Source: Choristoneura fumiferana (Eukaryota > Arthropoda > Insecta > Lepidoptera > Tortricidae). Taken from it: 64,000 bases of DNA. Shown here one piece after another: positions 21,574-32,046 of this stretch; the stretch's first letter is position 1; each line of letters opens with the position of its first letter. The notes below the pieces were generated by a model that worked only from the letters and a program-made list of their open reading frames with translations, was not told the origin of the DNA and made no database searches. The position numbers and the translations under genes are program-made. The DNA lies in assembly GCF_025370935.1 (NCBI RefSeq), contig NC_133479.1, positions 16,905,212-16,969,211 of the forward strand. Reading direction: 5' to 3'.

Positions 21574-21820
21574 TCCATATACTAATTATTATAAATCCAT
21601 ATATTATAAATGCGAAATTGTATGTTTCTGTGTTTGTATATTTGTCCGTCTTTTACGTCGAAACAGAGCGATGAATCGACGTGATTTTTGGCATAGAGAT
21701 AGTTTATGGGCCAGAGAGTGACATAGGCTACTTTTTATCCCGGAAAAATGCACAGTTCCCGAGGGAACAGCGCGCGATAACCGAATACGACGCGTGCGAT
21801 GCCGCGGACAAAAGCTATAG
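21574..21820 (+). mobile_element. Non-autonomous Helitron, family G, with local duplication
   Basis: It begins A|TCCATATACTAATTATTATAAA and has a second partial start, ATCCATATATTATAAATGCG, 20 bp on. The body matches family G (GTGATTTTTGGCATAGAG, TTTATGGGCCAGAGAGTGAC, CGGAAAAATGCACAG). The end is GCCGCGGACAAAAGCTATAG, where CTAG is altered by a TA insertion. A SINE tail abuts it directly. Confidence 0.7.
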
Positions 21821-22120
21821 TCATCCCATCCCAGCCTATATACGTCCCACTGCTGGGCACAGGCCTCCTCTCAGAACAAGAGGGCTTGAGCCATAGTTCC
21901 CACGCGGGCCCAGTGCGGATTGGGAACTTCACACACACCATTGAATTGCTTCGCAGATTTGTGCAGGTTTCCTCACGATGTTTCCCTTCACCGCAAAGCT
22001 ACGTGGTAAATTTCAAATGTAACACATGAATTTCGAAAAACTCAGAGGTGCGAGCCGGGGTTTGAACCCACGACCCTCTGCTTGAGAGGCGATAGGTCAA
22101 ACCACTAGGCCACCACGGCT
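21821..22120 (-). mobile_element. tRNA-derived SINE, near full length
   Basis: It starts with CATCCCATCCCAGCC (tail on the minus strand), contains CCCACTGCTGGGCACAGGCC and GGGTTTGAACCC (inverted box B) and ends CCACTAGGCCACCACGGC (inverted box A region). Compared with the 8.2-kb copy it lacks a few bases near 22,020. The GATGATG tail is shortened and runs straight into the Helitron end. Confidence 0.85.
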
Positions 22121-22130
22121 TTTTACAGGA

Positions 22131-22445
22131 CGCAAGCCTCCTCTCGATTGAGAGGGATTCATAGATGAGTGTGTGTATACTGGTGAGGGATTGGACCGTA
22201 ATTCCAGTGCGGAGCCAGTGCGGGACTAGAGGGCCTACTTCGAAATTCGAAAATAGAAGTTCGTATTGTCCCATCCCTCTCGCTCTCGTATTTAGTTTAA
22301 GTGTAAGACGGACAGAACGACACGAACTTCGATTTTCAAATTTCGTAGTACCCCTGCAGTGCGGAATGAGAACTTCACACACACCATTGAATCTCTTCAC
22401 ATGTGTGTGTACCGTAAAGCTCATGGTATATTTCAAATACATATT
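22131..22445 (-). mobile_element. Diverged SINE interrupted by a MITE
   Basis: CCTCCTCTCGATTGAGAGGG at 22,138 and CAGTGCGGAATGAGAACTTCACAC at 22,356 belong to the SINE 3' half, but the two parts are separated by the family H MITE at 22,231-22,354. The SINE's tRNA head is missing. This copy is older than its neighbour at 21,821, judged by the number of differences. Confidence 0.65.
22231..22354. mobile_element. MITE, family H, second copy
   Basis: The ends GGGCCTACTTCGAAATTCGA and CAAATTTCGTAGTACCCC pair, as do AATAGAAGTTCGTATTGT and ACGACACGAACTTCGATT. It matches the element at 7,334-7,463. It lies inside a SINE, which dates it after that SINE. Confidence 0.75.
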
Positions 22446-23094
22446 ATTATTTTGTATTTATTAATCGTCTAACGCAAGTCGCGCAGTATGCTGTCCCGCA
22501 CACCTCGCTGGCTCCGCAGAAAACCAGCGCCGTTGACAACGCTATTGTATTCCGATCCAATTTATGACAAGCGTAAACAAAGACGCCATTAACCCGACCA
22601 TAGACATTTAGTGATGTGAAAACCTAGAACCTATTGCAAAATAATTAATCTGTTCAGTAAATTGATTATTTATTAATTGAATAGATCAACGTATTTTTGT
22701 CTATTTTATTATTTACAACACTTGATTTAATTCCAAAGACTGTTTATTCAATTATAAAAGCAGTAACTATTTTCATCCGCGCATTAATCGATTTCAAAAA
22801 TGACAACTTTTTCACCATCTCTACTCTAGTCTATGCTACTACAGATTATACACCATGTTTCAATCAAGAAATAACGTCTGGTTATGACGAAGATTTTCCA
22901 AATTAAAACTATATATTGAAATCAAGTGAATTTTGGTGAAAAAAGTGATTAAACATCTAGTTAAAAGACACGAATTATATAATAAATAATAAATTGGATA
23001 GGCATAACGTATAGACATGCCAACGGGACCGATGAGTGGAGACCATTTCGCCTTCACATCATTATAATTTGTTTGTTCTTGTATTCTTTATCAT
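22446..23094. other. Non-coding AT-rich DNA
   Basis: A GC-rich 100-bp patch (22,475-22,560) is followed by AT-rich DNA. A 69-codon chance frame at 22,697 has no motif. No gene is called. Confidence 0.4.
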
Positions 23095-23172
23095 TTTGAA
23101 AATGTGTTTTTCTTTTTTTTTGTCATTATGTGTTGGCTGAATAAACATATTTCTATTTTATTCTATTCTATT
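23095..23172 (+). repeat. LINE 3' end with ATTCT tail
   Basis: TTGGCTGAATAAACATATTTC is followed by TATTTTATTCTATTCTATT. An AATAAA-like signal with a pentanucleotide tail marks a non-LTR 3' end. Confidence 0.5.
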
Positions 23173-23756
23173 GAAATGTAAGAAAAAAATAACTAAATAA
23201 ATACCTGGAATCTTCTTGGAGTCTTCTTGTCATCGTCTAGTTAATAAACCGTCGTTTGGGCTCACGTAGAAATGTTTACTTAGGCCTCCCGTTCTACCTA
23301 ATAATAAACACCAAAAAATTCGTTTATTGCTCGTCTTTTGAATGGTAGATGATTTCTGAGGCGGAACAAATTCATTTCGCTGGCATTTTTATCACGTCAG
23401 TGATATGAACGAACACTTGTCTTAATCTTTTGCTCATTGAACTACAATGAAGATAAATATTCGGCACTTAAATTCGTCTTATGTAGAGGCATAGAATATT
23501 ATATCCAATTTGACTTGTAGGTTATTAGTCATAGTATAGTTATAATATAGTATATTATATTTATTTATTTTAGTATATCTGTCATCTTGCGTATGAATGT
23601 TATAGTTAGCTTATTTATATGTTCTTATGGTATCTATCTACCTATCTATCTGTTTAGATTTGTTGTGTAATGTGTATTGTATGTGTTAATTTTATGTGTT
23701 CTTGATATTGCTCTAATCTACTGTAAATTGCACCACTTGCATCACACATTGATAGT
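23173..23756. other. Non-coding AT-rich DNA
   Basis: Runs of TATAGTA (23,530-23,580) and of ATCT (23,630-23,655) are present. Nothing coding is visible. Confidence 0.45.
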
Positions 23757-24160
23757 GGGAATATCGGGATAAAAGGTAGCCTATGTGTTATTCCAGATGT
23801 CCAGATAATATCTACATACCAAATTTCATGACTCTAAGCCCAACGGTTATTAGTTCGAGATTTTATCCCTATTCCGTGGGAAGATCGGGATAAATAGTAG
23901 CTTATGTGTTTTTCCGGACGTCCAGCTACCCACATACCAAATTTCATGACTCTAAGCCCAGCGGTTGTTATTTACAGATTTTATCCCTATCCCGTAGGAA
24001 CATCGGGTTAAAAAGTATCCTGTGTTTTAATCCAGGTTATAAAGTTACTTTTTTTCCAAATTTCATCCAAATCCGTCTGGCCGTTTCAGCGTGAAGAAGT
24101 AACAAACATACTCACTCACTCACTCACAAACTTTAACATTTATAATATTAGTAGGAAATA
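23757..24160 (-). mobile_element. Helitron/MITE-like repeat with three internal units
   Basis: Units of roughly 115-125 bp each contain CGGGATAAA-AGTAGCC-like text, a CCAAATTTCATGACTCTAAG block and ATTTTATCCCTAT. The end ACATTTATAATATTAGTAGGA is the family G type Helitron start read in reverse, preceded by a CACT repeat. The other end lacks a CTAG signature, so the copy is truncated. Confidence 0.6.
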
Positions 24161-24192
24161 GTAGGAAACAAGTAACATTGGTAGCGGATAAC

Positions 24193-24440
24193 TCAGCTTG
24201 TTTGTTTCTTATTTAGTCACTTAAGCAGCGACATTAAAAGTATCAAAATTTGGAGTTGAAATAAAAAATACAAAAAGACTCCAAAAACCAATCTTAATTT
24301 GATTGCTTAATAGCGACATCTCTTGTCCTGGTGAGCGGTTAGTTCCGATGGAGTGCTGATAGTTTCTCGATGAGATCTTAAGGCATAGATGTCGCTAGTG
24401 TCGCTACTTAAGTGACTAAATAAGGAACAAACAAGCTGAA
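24193..24440. repeat. Fold-back pair of ~40 bp arms
   Basis: CAGCTTGTTTGTTTCTTATT at 24,193 continues into TAGTCACTTAAGCAGCGACA, and its near-perfect inverted copy ends at about 24,440 (AAGTGACTAAATAAGGAACA). A smaller inverted pair, TAGCGACATCT/AGATGTCGCTA, lies between. The spacer includes a truncated SINE 3' piece (24,245-24,297), so this is a composite. Confidence 0.65.
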
Positions 24441-24479
24441 GTATGTGGTGCATAGGAGAAATTTGTGTCTGTATTCCTG

Positions 24480-24551
24480 ACCAGTAGTGGTGTAGCGGTA
24501 TAGCACACAGCATGGAATGCTGAGGACCTGGGTTCGATTCCCAGCGCTGGT
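24480..24551 (+). tRNA. tRNA-like SINE head (possible pseudo-tRNA)
   Basis: A 72-base segment fits a cloverleaf: acceptor ACCAG/CTGGT, box A TGGTGTAGCGG, an anticodon arm around ATGGAAT (anticodon position would be GGA), and a perfect T arm CTGGG-TTCGATT-CCCAG with box B GGTTCGATTCC. A serine tRNA would need a long variable arm, which is missing, and the anticodon stem has a mismatch. It is followed by a SINE body, so I read it as the Pol III head of a SINE rather than a functional tRNA gene. Confidence 0.55.
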
Positions 24552-24694
24552 CTCTTTTTCTGGTTTTTCTGTGTATCTATGATTCAGTTTGTATTTTCGA
24601 TATGGATTTTACGGGATGACCGTAACAAAATAAGTAACAAAATTTGGAGTTGAAATAAAAAATACAAAAAGACTCTAAAAACCAATCTTAAGTT
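24480..24694 (+). mobile_element. Second tRNA-derived SINE family
   Basis: The tRNA-like head is followed by a body (TTTACGGGATGACCGTAAC) and a 3' end AAATTTGGAGTTGAAATAAA plus AAAAAGACTCTAAAAACC. The same 3' end is present 390 bp upstream at 24,245-24,297, giving two insertions or a partial tandem. This family is unrelated to the TGGCCTAGTGG SINE in the rest of the window. Confidence 0.6.
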
Positions 24695-25736
24695 AAATAA
24701 TTAAATAATTAAAGTACTTATTATTTTGTAACGCCCAATAATTCATTACCTATTTGCAATCTGATCATTTGTTAAGGTGACTTTAATGAGACTTATATGG
24801 ATCTATATATATTTAATGACAAACACTTTGTCATTAATAACTTAATAAGTTTTTTTTTTCAAAATACATTAATCGTTTCTTCTAATAAAGGTTATTCAAA
24901 GGGAATTGAATCACCACTTCCAGTGATTTAGCCGACTTGAAATGTGGTACGAATATGTTGGTTAAATGACAATGCAAACATCGATCGGAAAAATGTGTGT
25001 TACAGGTGTATTTTTTTTATAAAATCTTGTGTTACGTACTCCTATAATGGCCTACAAAGTTATGCAAACAATTAAGACTAGCTGGAAGAAAACCAAAAAA
25101 AAAACAACAAAAGAGGCTGCAGATAAAAAATAAAAACAAATTAAAAGTCTAAGCTAAAATAAAATAGTTCTGTTTGCATTACATTTCAGTGCGCAACAAC
25201 CAGCAACTAAAGCATTTTGTAAATAAGTCTTAAATGTAACCTCTGCGATGGTTGTATGATAGTGGCGTAAGCTCATAAGCCCGCGATACGTTATCAGTTC
25301 GTTGGGATTTAGGTGATATTTGGCAGTGACGGTTTATTGGGTATAGATATATAGCGAGTGGCACGGATTCAAGCCGTGAGTTTTGTTACATAAAATCTAA
25401 TGGCAAAGGTGTGTTTTTTTTTAACTAACCTCATGAATTCAGCGGCCTGTTCGACTGACAAGCTTGATCTAAATAATATTGATCACATGGAGTAAATGGA
25501 CAGCTGCAATTTTTACGAAAATCCGTTTTCACGTAAATCACTTTAAGATGACTTGTAAGGGTACATTTTTTTAAATAAGAAAACCTTTAAATCCGCTTCA
25601 ACAGTAAATTAATATTTTTAGTAACAGATTTACTAAACTAGGATGTATAATATTTTTTCAGCTTGAAATTCACTGTATTTGGGAATTTTTGATATGTACT
25701 TACTTGAAGATGTTGAATTTTTCAATGTTCTTAAGA
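24695..25736. other. Anonymous AT-rich DNA
   Basis: Long A and T runs, no coding frame of significance, no paired repeats. It could be intergenic or intronic. Confidence 0.5.
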
Positions 25737-25938
25737 TTTTAATATTATTAGTAAATGCGAAAGTCTGTTTGTATGTGTTTGTCCGTCTTTCACGCCGTAA
25801 CGGAGCGACGGATTGACGTGATTTTTGGCATAGAGATAGTTTATGGGCCCGAAAGTGGCATAGGCTACTTTTATCCCGGAAAAATGCACAGTTTCCGAGG
25901 AAACAGCGCGCGATAACCGAATACTACGCGGGCGGAGC
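25737..25938 (+). mobile_element. Non-autonomous Helitron, family G, truncated
   Basis: It begins within TAATATTATTAGTAAATGCG and has the family body (GATTGACGTGATTTTTGGC, TTTATGGGCCCGAAAGTG, CGGAAAAATGCACAG). It stops at ACGCGGGCGGAGC, before the AAAAGCTAG end. Both termini are damaged, so this copy is immobile. Confidence 0.7.
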
Positions 25939-27330
25939 ATATTTTTCTGGTTTTTTTATTGTGTCCTAGTTAAACTATTTAATATTAAAAATCAGTGTAC
26001 AATTTTTAACTCATCAAGATGTCATGTTCTAAATTATTTGTGTAATTAATTAAATACCCAAATGACTTTCTTAATAAGTATTCAGGACTTAAACTGAGTC
26101 TTGTAAAGGTAATGCGGCTTCTTGTTTGCGTAAGTACTTTAGACAGGTGATCTAGGTCTGACACGATTAAACCTAAGGGGAAATGGCTATTGGTTTCGTA
26201 TAAATAAGATAGTTTTGACGGATGGAGTTATATTATTTGTTCTAATTTGGAATTGTTGTTCCTCCAAATTGAAAAAAAGCAAGTTTGCTGAGAAAAATTT
26301 CTGTGAAACTATGACACGTACCTAAGTGAGATTATACGCCCGTAAAATTTCATGTTCCAAGAATCAGTGGTTTAAGCAGGCAGTCATATCTACAGTTAAT
26401 AATGGTACTGTTTTATAGATACAGAGATAAATATTTATGCAATGTATGCTATTCCTGCTATAGAAATTTAGATTGTAACCTTTACAGTACTTTCATTTAA
26501 AATAACTGTCGATTCTGACATTACCTTGCAGTGACAAATGCTACTTAATTGGGTGATAATGCGATCTAAACTTTAATACTATGGCAGGTCAGTGTGAAGT
26601 TACTTTAAAGTTAATATTTCTTAAGGCCACGTCAAACCTTCCGACCTAGTTTGCAGGATTGGTAAAACAACTTTACATTATAGTTCACTTCTTCAGAATT
26701 AAGTCTTTCAGATATGATTATTTTATTCTCGAAACCGGTAGCTGTTAATACTTTGTACCTTATTTCGACTGATAACACTCCTCTCAATTATGCAATAAAT
26801 ACTCGTATTTCTATTTCTAATGAACTTCTCCACAACAAAGTAGTAGTGGTAACGGTGGCCAAGCAGTAATGGAGAAGAAAATTAAAAATATCGTAGTTTA
26901 TTCAACTTTGTCAACTTGTTCACAAACTCGCAAAATACAATACCTACATCTTCATTGCTCTCCAAAGTGCTTTGGGAAAACTATAAGCGATCTATTTACA
27001 TTCATGCTCTCTGACATATCACAACGCACTATGAAACTTCGCAGACAGTTGGAGCGTTACGACTCCCATCCGATTACGGGGCGCCATGCATAATGTCCGA
27101 AAAGACGAGATAGCAGAAGTTTACAAGAAGGTTAAGCATAAGTTAAGCATAGCTTAGCCACAACTTTAACCATATCAGGTATGAGGTTGAAATTCGGTGA
27201 TTTTACTAAATTCCCGTTTTAAATTTCACAAATTATAAGGTTGTTAAAGAGCGGGGGGGGCACCGCTGTGAATGCACTCGCCTATGAAAAAGATGTTCCG
27301 AAAAGATCGGAACTAGTCTGTATGTACGTA
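25939..27330. other. Anonymous DNA, no gene seen
   Basis: About 1.4 kb with unremarkable composition, one 74-codon chance frame at 26,869 and no repeats shared with the rest of the window. This is one of the least repetitive parts and would be the first place to look for a host exon or regulatory element with comparative data. Confidence 0.45.
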
Positions 27331-27420
27331 TGTATGTAAACTCTTTATTGCACCAAAAATAAAAATACAAATACATAGAGAGGAAAACTAGTCGGACCGT
27401 TCCAAGCTTATAATGAATGT
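27331..27420 (-). repeat. LINE 3' end-like fragment
   Basis: GTATGTATGTAAACTCTTTATTGCACC has the same reversed AATAAAGAGT context as at 5,850, here with a GTAT-type tail. Boundaries are approximate. A similar tail restarts at 27,415. Confidence 0.4.
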
Positions 27421-27662
27421 ATGTAAATACTTCATTGTACGTAAAACACAAAAATAATACAAAATATGCTAATTTAACTTAGCGTTTAGAATTTTGACAT
27501 TTTACACGCGTATTGTGTGTCGACCTCGTAGAAACACCGAAATAAAAAGAAGTCTATTTATTAGTCTCGAAAGCCGCTGAAACAACACTATAAAATGTCC
27601 ACTTTACACAACTTTGCAACATAATAGTTTTGTTATATACTTGTCATGTTAAATACCTACTT

Positions 27663-27981
27663 AATACGGTATTTGACTATTTTGTATATGTTTTATAAAT
27701 TAAAACTACACAATGCCTGAATGGAAAAACAATTTTGAAGCTACCTTTACAAATAACAAAGTTATAAAGATTTGAAATTCAAGATTAGACAGAGAAAGAC
27801 ATACTGGCATGTGACGTCACACGCCAGTACCGCCATACTTGCTGCATAGAGAAAAGCGTTTGAGAAAGAGACGCGTATATAGCCGATTTAAGTTTTCTCT
27901 TCGCTAAACACTATCTGTTTATCTATATTTTCATAATAATATTAAGATATGGCAAAATCAGGAGTTGTCAAATACCGTATT
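27663..27981. mobile_element. Putative MITE with 15-bp TIRs
   Basis: AATACGGTATTTGAC at 27,663-27,677 is the exact inverse of GTCAAATACCGTATT at 27,967-27,981. Inside is a near-palindrome at 27,789-27,830 (ACTGGCATGTGACGTCACAC then GCCAGT). No coding sequence. The element length would be 319 bp. Confidence 0.55.
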
Positions 27982-28044
27982 GCGATGTTAAATACTTGTG
28001 TAGTCAAATACCTATCATTGTAGATCTGTTAATAATATATACAC

Positions 28045-28140
28045 CTCGTTGAGTTTTCCTCTCAGTAGAGGTTTTCCAAAACCGATGGTAGATTTGACAT
28101 TCATAAGTGCTTGAATAGATTTCGACTTTGATTTTGAATG
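28045..28140 (+). repeat. LINE 3' end with TTTGA tail
   Basis: CAAAACCGATGGTAGATTTG and TTTCGACTTTGATTTTGA follow the same order as the copy at 2,462-2,596. It is a short 5'-truncated insertion. Confidence 0.5.
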
Positions 28141-28221
28141 TTTAGTCTACAAAGCTCTAGTCTACAAACTGTCTACAAAGCTCGAGGTTTCGGGCTCGAT
28201 CTTCTGTCGAGGCACGTGCCA

Positions 28222-28300
28222 TCTCAGCTTTTATACATCCCACTGCTGGGCACAGGCCTCCTCTCGGTAAGAGAGGGCTTGGGGCATAATTCCCACGCAG
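28222..28300 (-). mobile_element. SINE 3' fragment
   Basis: ATACATCCCACTGCTGGGCACAGGCCTCC and GAGAGGGCTTGGGGCATAATTCCCACGC are the inverse of the SINE 3' third. The tail and the head are both gone. Confidence 0.7.
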
Positions 28301-28583
28301 TGTATTATGGTATGTACGATGGATACTGATTATGGGGGAGGCCTATGTCTTTGGCTGATATGCTGAGGATGAAGGATACAACATATTCGCTCTCCAACTC
28401 ACGGTTGGGTAGATTTTAATTACCGGCTTTCAAAGCCATTACTCCGCTTTTTCACAGGACTGGGCGAAAACAGTTTTCAATATGCAATGTTCTATAAATT
28501 CATTCGATCTCACATTCTAAATAAATTTCGCGTGCAGTGAAATACGTTTCCGCTCCGAACTGTTTTTGTTTACATCTCTATAT

Positions 28584-28911
28584 GATGATGATGATGATGA
28601 ATTCCTGCAGTCCCTCAGCAGGGACATAGGGCTCGCAGTAGTGACTTCCATGCCTCACGGTCCTGTGCTGTGGCTTCTAGGTCTCGCCACTGGTACCCAA
28701 ATTAGGGAGATCTCCTTCTCAACCGACCGTCTCCAGGTGATTCGGGGTCGTCCTGGCCTCCTACTACCAGCAGCTTGCCACTCCAGCGCTTGCTTGGCGA
28801 GATGAGCATCGGGTCTCCGCAACACGTGTCCGATCCAGCGCCACTTCCTCAATAGGATCTCCTTAACAATTGGCTTCTGGCTCGTCAACTCCCACAGTCT
28901 AGTGTTTACAT
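28584..28911 (-). pseudogene. LINE RT tail fragment with 12-bp TSDs
   Basis: On the minus strand a 97-codon frame holds LLRKWRWIGHVLRRPDAHLA, KQALEWQAAGSRRPGRPR and ITWRRSVEKEI. This W-R-W-IGH-LR-P...ALEW-P-G-RRRGRPR-TWRR pattern is the C-terminal region of RTE-like non-LTR reverse transcriptases. The 3' tail is an ATG/CAT trinucleotide run. Exact direct repeats ACATCTCTATAT at 28,572-28,583 and 28,912-28,923 show it is a complete 5'-truncated insertion. No catalytic domain remains. Confidence 0.8.
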
Positions 28912-29081
28912 ACATCTCTATATTGCTAGTACTAACTCGTAATAGCAAACAACGTAATATTTATTTTGTGTCTTAAAATACAAGTTACGTATTTCTTTCT
29001 CCTGTGATAAAACAAAATGATATTTCTAAAAATATTGAGTGAGAGATAGAGACAGAGAGAAAGAAAAAAAATATTTAAATA

Positions 29082-29221
29082 CTAGCCTGTTACCCGCGAC
29101 TCCGTCCGCGTAGAATTATGTAGTTTAACCCTATGTAATTTCTCAGGATAAAAACTAAATCGGTTCAGCGGTTTTGACGTGATGGAGTAACAAACAAACA
29201 GACTTACAAACTTTTGCATTT
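29082..29221 (-). mobile_element. Truncated Helitron remnant
   Basis: On the minus strand it ends ACGCGGACGGAGTCGCGGGTAACAGGCTAG|T, and it contains AAATCGGTTCAGCGGTTTTGACG-type text and AACAAACAGACTTACAAAC. Its start is cut where Helitron B begins at 29,223. The partner copy is 49,947-50,085. Confidence 0.6.
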
Positions 29222-29222
29222 A

Positions 29223-30929
29223 TCTATATATATAAAAGGCAAAAGTGATTGACTGATGTATCAACGCACAGCCCAAACCGCTAGGTCTAGGGATTCCAAA
29301 TTTAGCACGTAGGTTCCTTTAATGGTCTAGGGGTGCACTAAGAAAGGATTTTTCAAAATTCACCCTCTAAGGGGGTGAAATGGGGGTCCAAAGTTAGTAT
29401 GGGGAAATAAGATTAGTTAGACTATTTCATTCGAAACTTCACAGGAGTACTCTTAACAATAAATAAGTAAACACGTGTTTCAGATTTTTTGAGAATTTAA
29501 CCCCTAAAAGGGGGTAATGTGGTGGCAACGTCAATCGAAAATCAATCGTTGATATATCAACGCACAGCCGAAACCTCTGGACGTAGAGACTTAAAAATTT
29601 TCACATAGATACCTTATACAATGTAAGCATCCACTAAGAAAGGATTTTCGGAAATTCTTACGGGAACAGGAAAAAACGGGATTTATATATTCGATTCCGA
29701 GTGACCCTATCTCAGTAACTATAATAACTAGACTCTTCAAATTTGATTCACAAGTAGGTATTACATTAGTCAAAACATCGATTTCAGGATTTTTGGAAAT
29801 TCCCACGGGATAAGGAAAAAACGGGATTTATATATTCAGTTTAATGGAATCCTATGAACTATAATTACTAGACTCTTCAAATTTGGCATAGAAGTAGGTC
29901 ATTATAATAATAAAAAACAGTTTTAAGGATTTTGGGAAACTCCCACGGGATAAGGAAAAATGGGATTTATATTCAGTTTAATGGAATCTATTTTTCGTTT
30001 TGCTGGTCCTAGAAAACTGATATTTAGCATTTAGGTTCCTTGAGAAGTGTTGGGGAACACTATAAAAGAATTTCCTGAAATTCTGACGGGAACGGGAAAA
30101 AGTGGGATTTTTCGATTTACTGGTCGTAGAAGGCTGCAATTTGGCATGTATGTAGGTTGCTTAAGGAGTGAAGAGAACCATTAAGAAATTTCCCGAAATT
30201 CCCACGGGAAAGGGAAAAAACGGGATTTTTCGTTTTACTGGTCCTAGAAAGCTGAAATTCGGCATGTAGGTGTTTGGGGAGTGTAGGGGAGCGTTAAGAG
30301 AGGGCTTTCCAAAATTCGCACGGGAACGGGAAAATACGGGATTTTTCCTTTTACTGATCGTAGAAAACTCAAATTTAGCATTTAAGTTCCTTGGGGAGCG
30401 TAGTAGCACTACAAAAGAATTTCCCGAAATTGTGACAACAGGAAAAAACAGGATTTATCGTTATACTGGTCGTAGAAAGCTGAAATTAAGCATGTAGGTT
30501 GCTTCGGGAGTGTAGAAAAGCATTAAGAGATAATTTGCCGAAATTCTCACGGAAAAAGGAAAAAATGGGATTTTTCGTTTTACTGGTAGAAAGCTGAAAT
30601 TCGGCATGTAGGTTGCTTGGGGAATGTAGCATTGAGAGAGGACTTTCCAAAATTCATACGAGAATGGGGGAAAAACAGGATTTTTCGTTTTACTGGTCGT
30701 AGAAAGCTGAAACTTGGCAAGTGGGTTCTTTGGGGAGTGGAGGGGAACAATAATTGAGCATTTTCTGAAATTCTTATGGGAACGGGAAAAAACAGGATTT
30801 TGCGTTTTACTGGTTGTAGAAAGCTAAAATTTCAAAATTCAAAAGTTTATACTGCACGTACACTGATCGTAGAAAGTCAATCTGTGTTACCCCAAATTTA
30901 ACGCGAGCGAAGCCGCGGGCAAAAGCTAG
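29223..30929 (+). mobile_element. Helitron family B, copy B1 (1.7 kb)
   Basis: It starts A|TCTATATATATAAAAGGC and ends AGCGAAGCCGCGGGCAAAAGCTAG. The interior from about 29,980 is an array of 8-9 diverged units of 115-125 bp, each with a TTTTACTGGTCGTAGAAAGC-like phrase, a GGCATGTAGGTTGCTTGGG phrase and a CGGGAACGGGAAAAA phrase. No Rep or helicase coding remains. Its CTAG end is fused to the TC start of Helitron C. Confidence 0.85.
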
Positions 30930-31578
30930 TCTATATATATATATAAAAGAAAAAACTAACTGACTGACTTATAGATCAACGCACAGCCCAAACCGCTGGG
31001 CCTAGAAACTTGAAATTTGGTACAGGGGTTCTTTTTATGATGTAAGTGAGCAAGAAAGAAAGGATTTTAAGAAATTCATCCCCTAAGGGGGTGAAATAGG
31101 GGGTGAAGTTTATATGGAATTTTCTCATTTCTGGACTTATAAGTATGAAAATAGGTGTATAAAGTTCTCGATTACAAATAAAAATTATTTGTGTAAGTGA
31201 AATGGATAAAAACTCCCCCTAAAGGGGTAAAATGGGGGGTAAAGTTTGTATGGAAATTTTCTCATTTCTGGACTTAGAAGTATGAAAATAGGTGTATAAG
31301 TTCTCGATTACAATTAAAAATTATCTGTGTAAGTGAAATGGATAAAAATCCCCCCTAAAGGGGTAAAACGGGGAGGTAAAATTTGCATTGAAATTTTCTC
31401 ATTTGTTGATTTAAAAGTATGAAAATAGATATACAAGTTCTCGATTACGACCAAAACTAATCTGTGTAAGTGAAATGGAATACAATCCTCCCCTAAAGGG
31501 GCATTATAACGGGGGTTAATTAAAACATATGCCCATATAACTAAAGTACACGCGGACGAAGTCGCGAGCAAAAGCTAG
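30930..31578 (+). mobile_element. Helitron family C, copy C1 (0.65 kb)
   Basis: It starts TCTATATATATATATAAAAG immediately after the CTAG of Helitron B and ends ACGCGGACGAAGTCGCGAGCAAAAGCTAG|T. The interior has about four 125-bp units carrying TTTCTCATTTCTGGACTTA, AGTATGAAAATAGGTGTA, GTTCTCGATTAC and CCCCTAAAGGGGTAAAA. It is non-autonomous. The start and end motifs resemble family B, which suggests mobilisation by the same source. Confidence 0.85.
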
Positions 31579-31920
31579 TTATCTATAAAATGCAACTTTC
31601 CACATATGACAATATTTTTTATCGAGGTTTGAACGTCAATTGTGTCCCGACTCACACCGTTTTACTGCTCCTTTCCACGAATCCAAGCCACTAGAGTCTA
31701 GTCGTTTCGGTCTCTTCAATAAAACTGCGCTCAGTCAAGCTCCAAGACCTTGACAAGCTCGTGCGTGATACTCGGTAGAAGCCTGTCGCTGCCAGCATTA
31801 GATGCACTTATCAAAAAAAATCTTGACAAGGGAGCAGAGGCAGCCTGCGACAGAGTTCTAGTATCAAGGGTCACACACAAACTTGTCAAGTTATAGGTCC
31901 TTGATTTCATTATTTTTTAC
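31579..31920. other. Non-coding flank, no gene seen
   Basis: GC content is normal and no clear structure is found. The stretch CTTGACAAGCTCGTGCGTGAT... through CTTGACAAGGGAGC holds short repeats of CTTGACAAG (31,750, 31,822, 31,883 as CTTGTCAAG). Confidence 0.4.
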
Positions 31921-32046
31921 TCACCCTCCTGCCAGAGTCCGTTCCAGAATCTTCCGTAGAATTTTGCGTTCTGCCACTAACAGCTTATTACTATCTCTTT
32001 TTTCAAGGTTAGAGTCCAAGCTTCGCAACTGTACAGCCAGTAAAGG
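31921..32046 (-). pseudogene. RT fragment with CEAWTL motif
   Basis: On the minus strand the text YSCEAWTLTLKK is followed, after a one-base frameshift, by DSNKLLVAERKILRKIL. This is the C-terminal YGCEAWTL...ERKILRKI region common to RTE/Jockey-type reverse transcriptases. The fragment is 40 residues and disabled. Partner copy: 52,757-52,882. Confidence 0.6.

Noticed and set aside
30000..31520. CRISPR-like or satellite array
   Set aside because: Units of 115-125 bp diverge throughout, with no constant repeat/variable spacer layout, and they lie within eukaryotic Helitrons.
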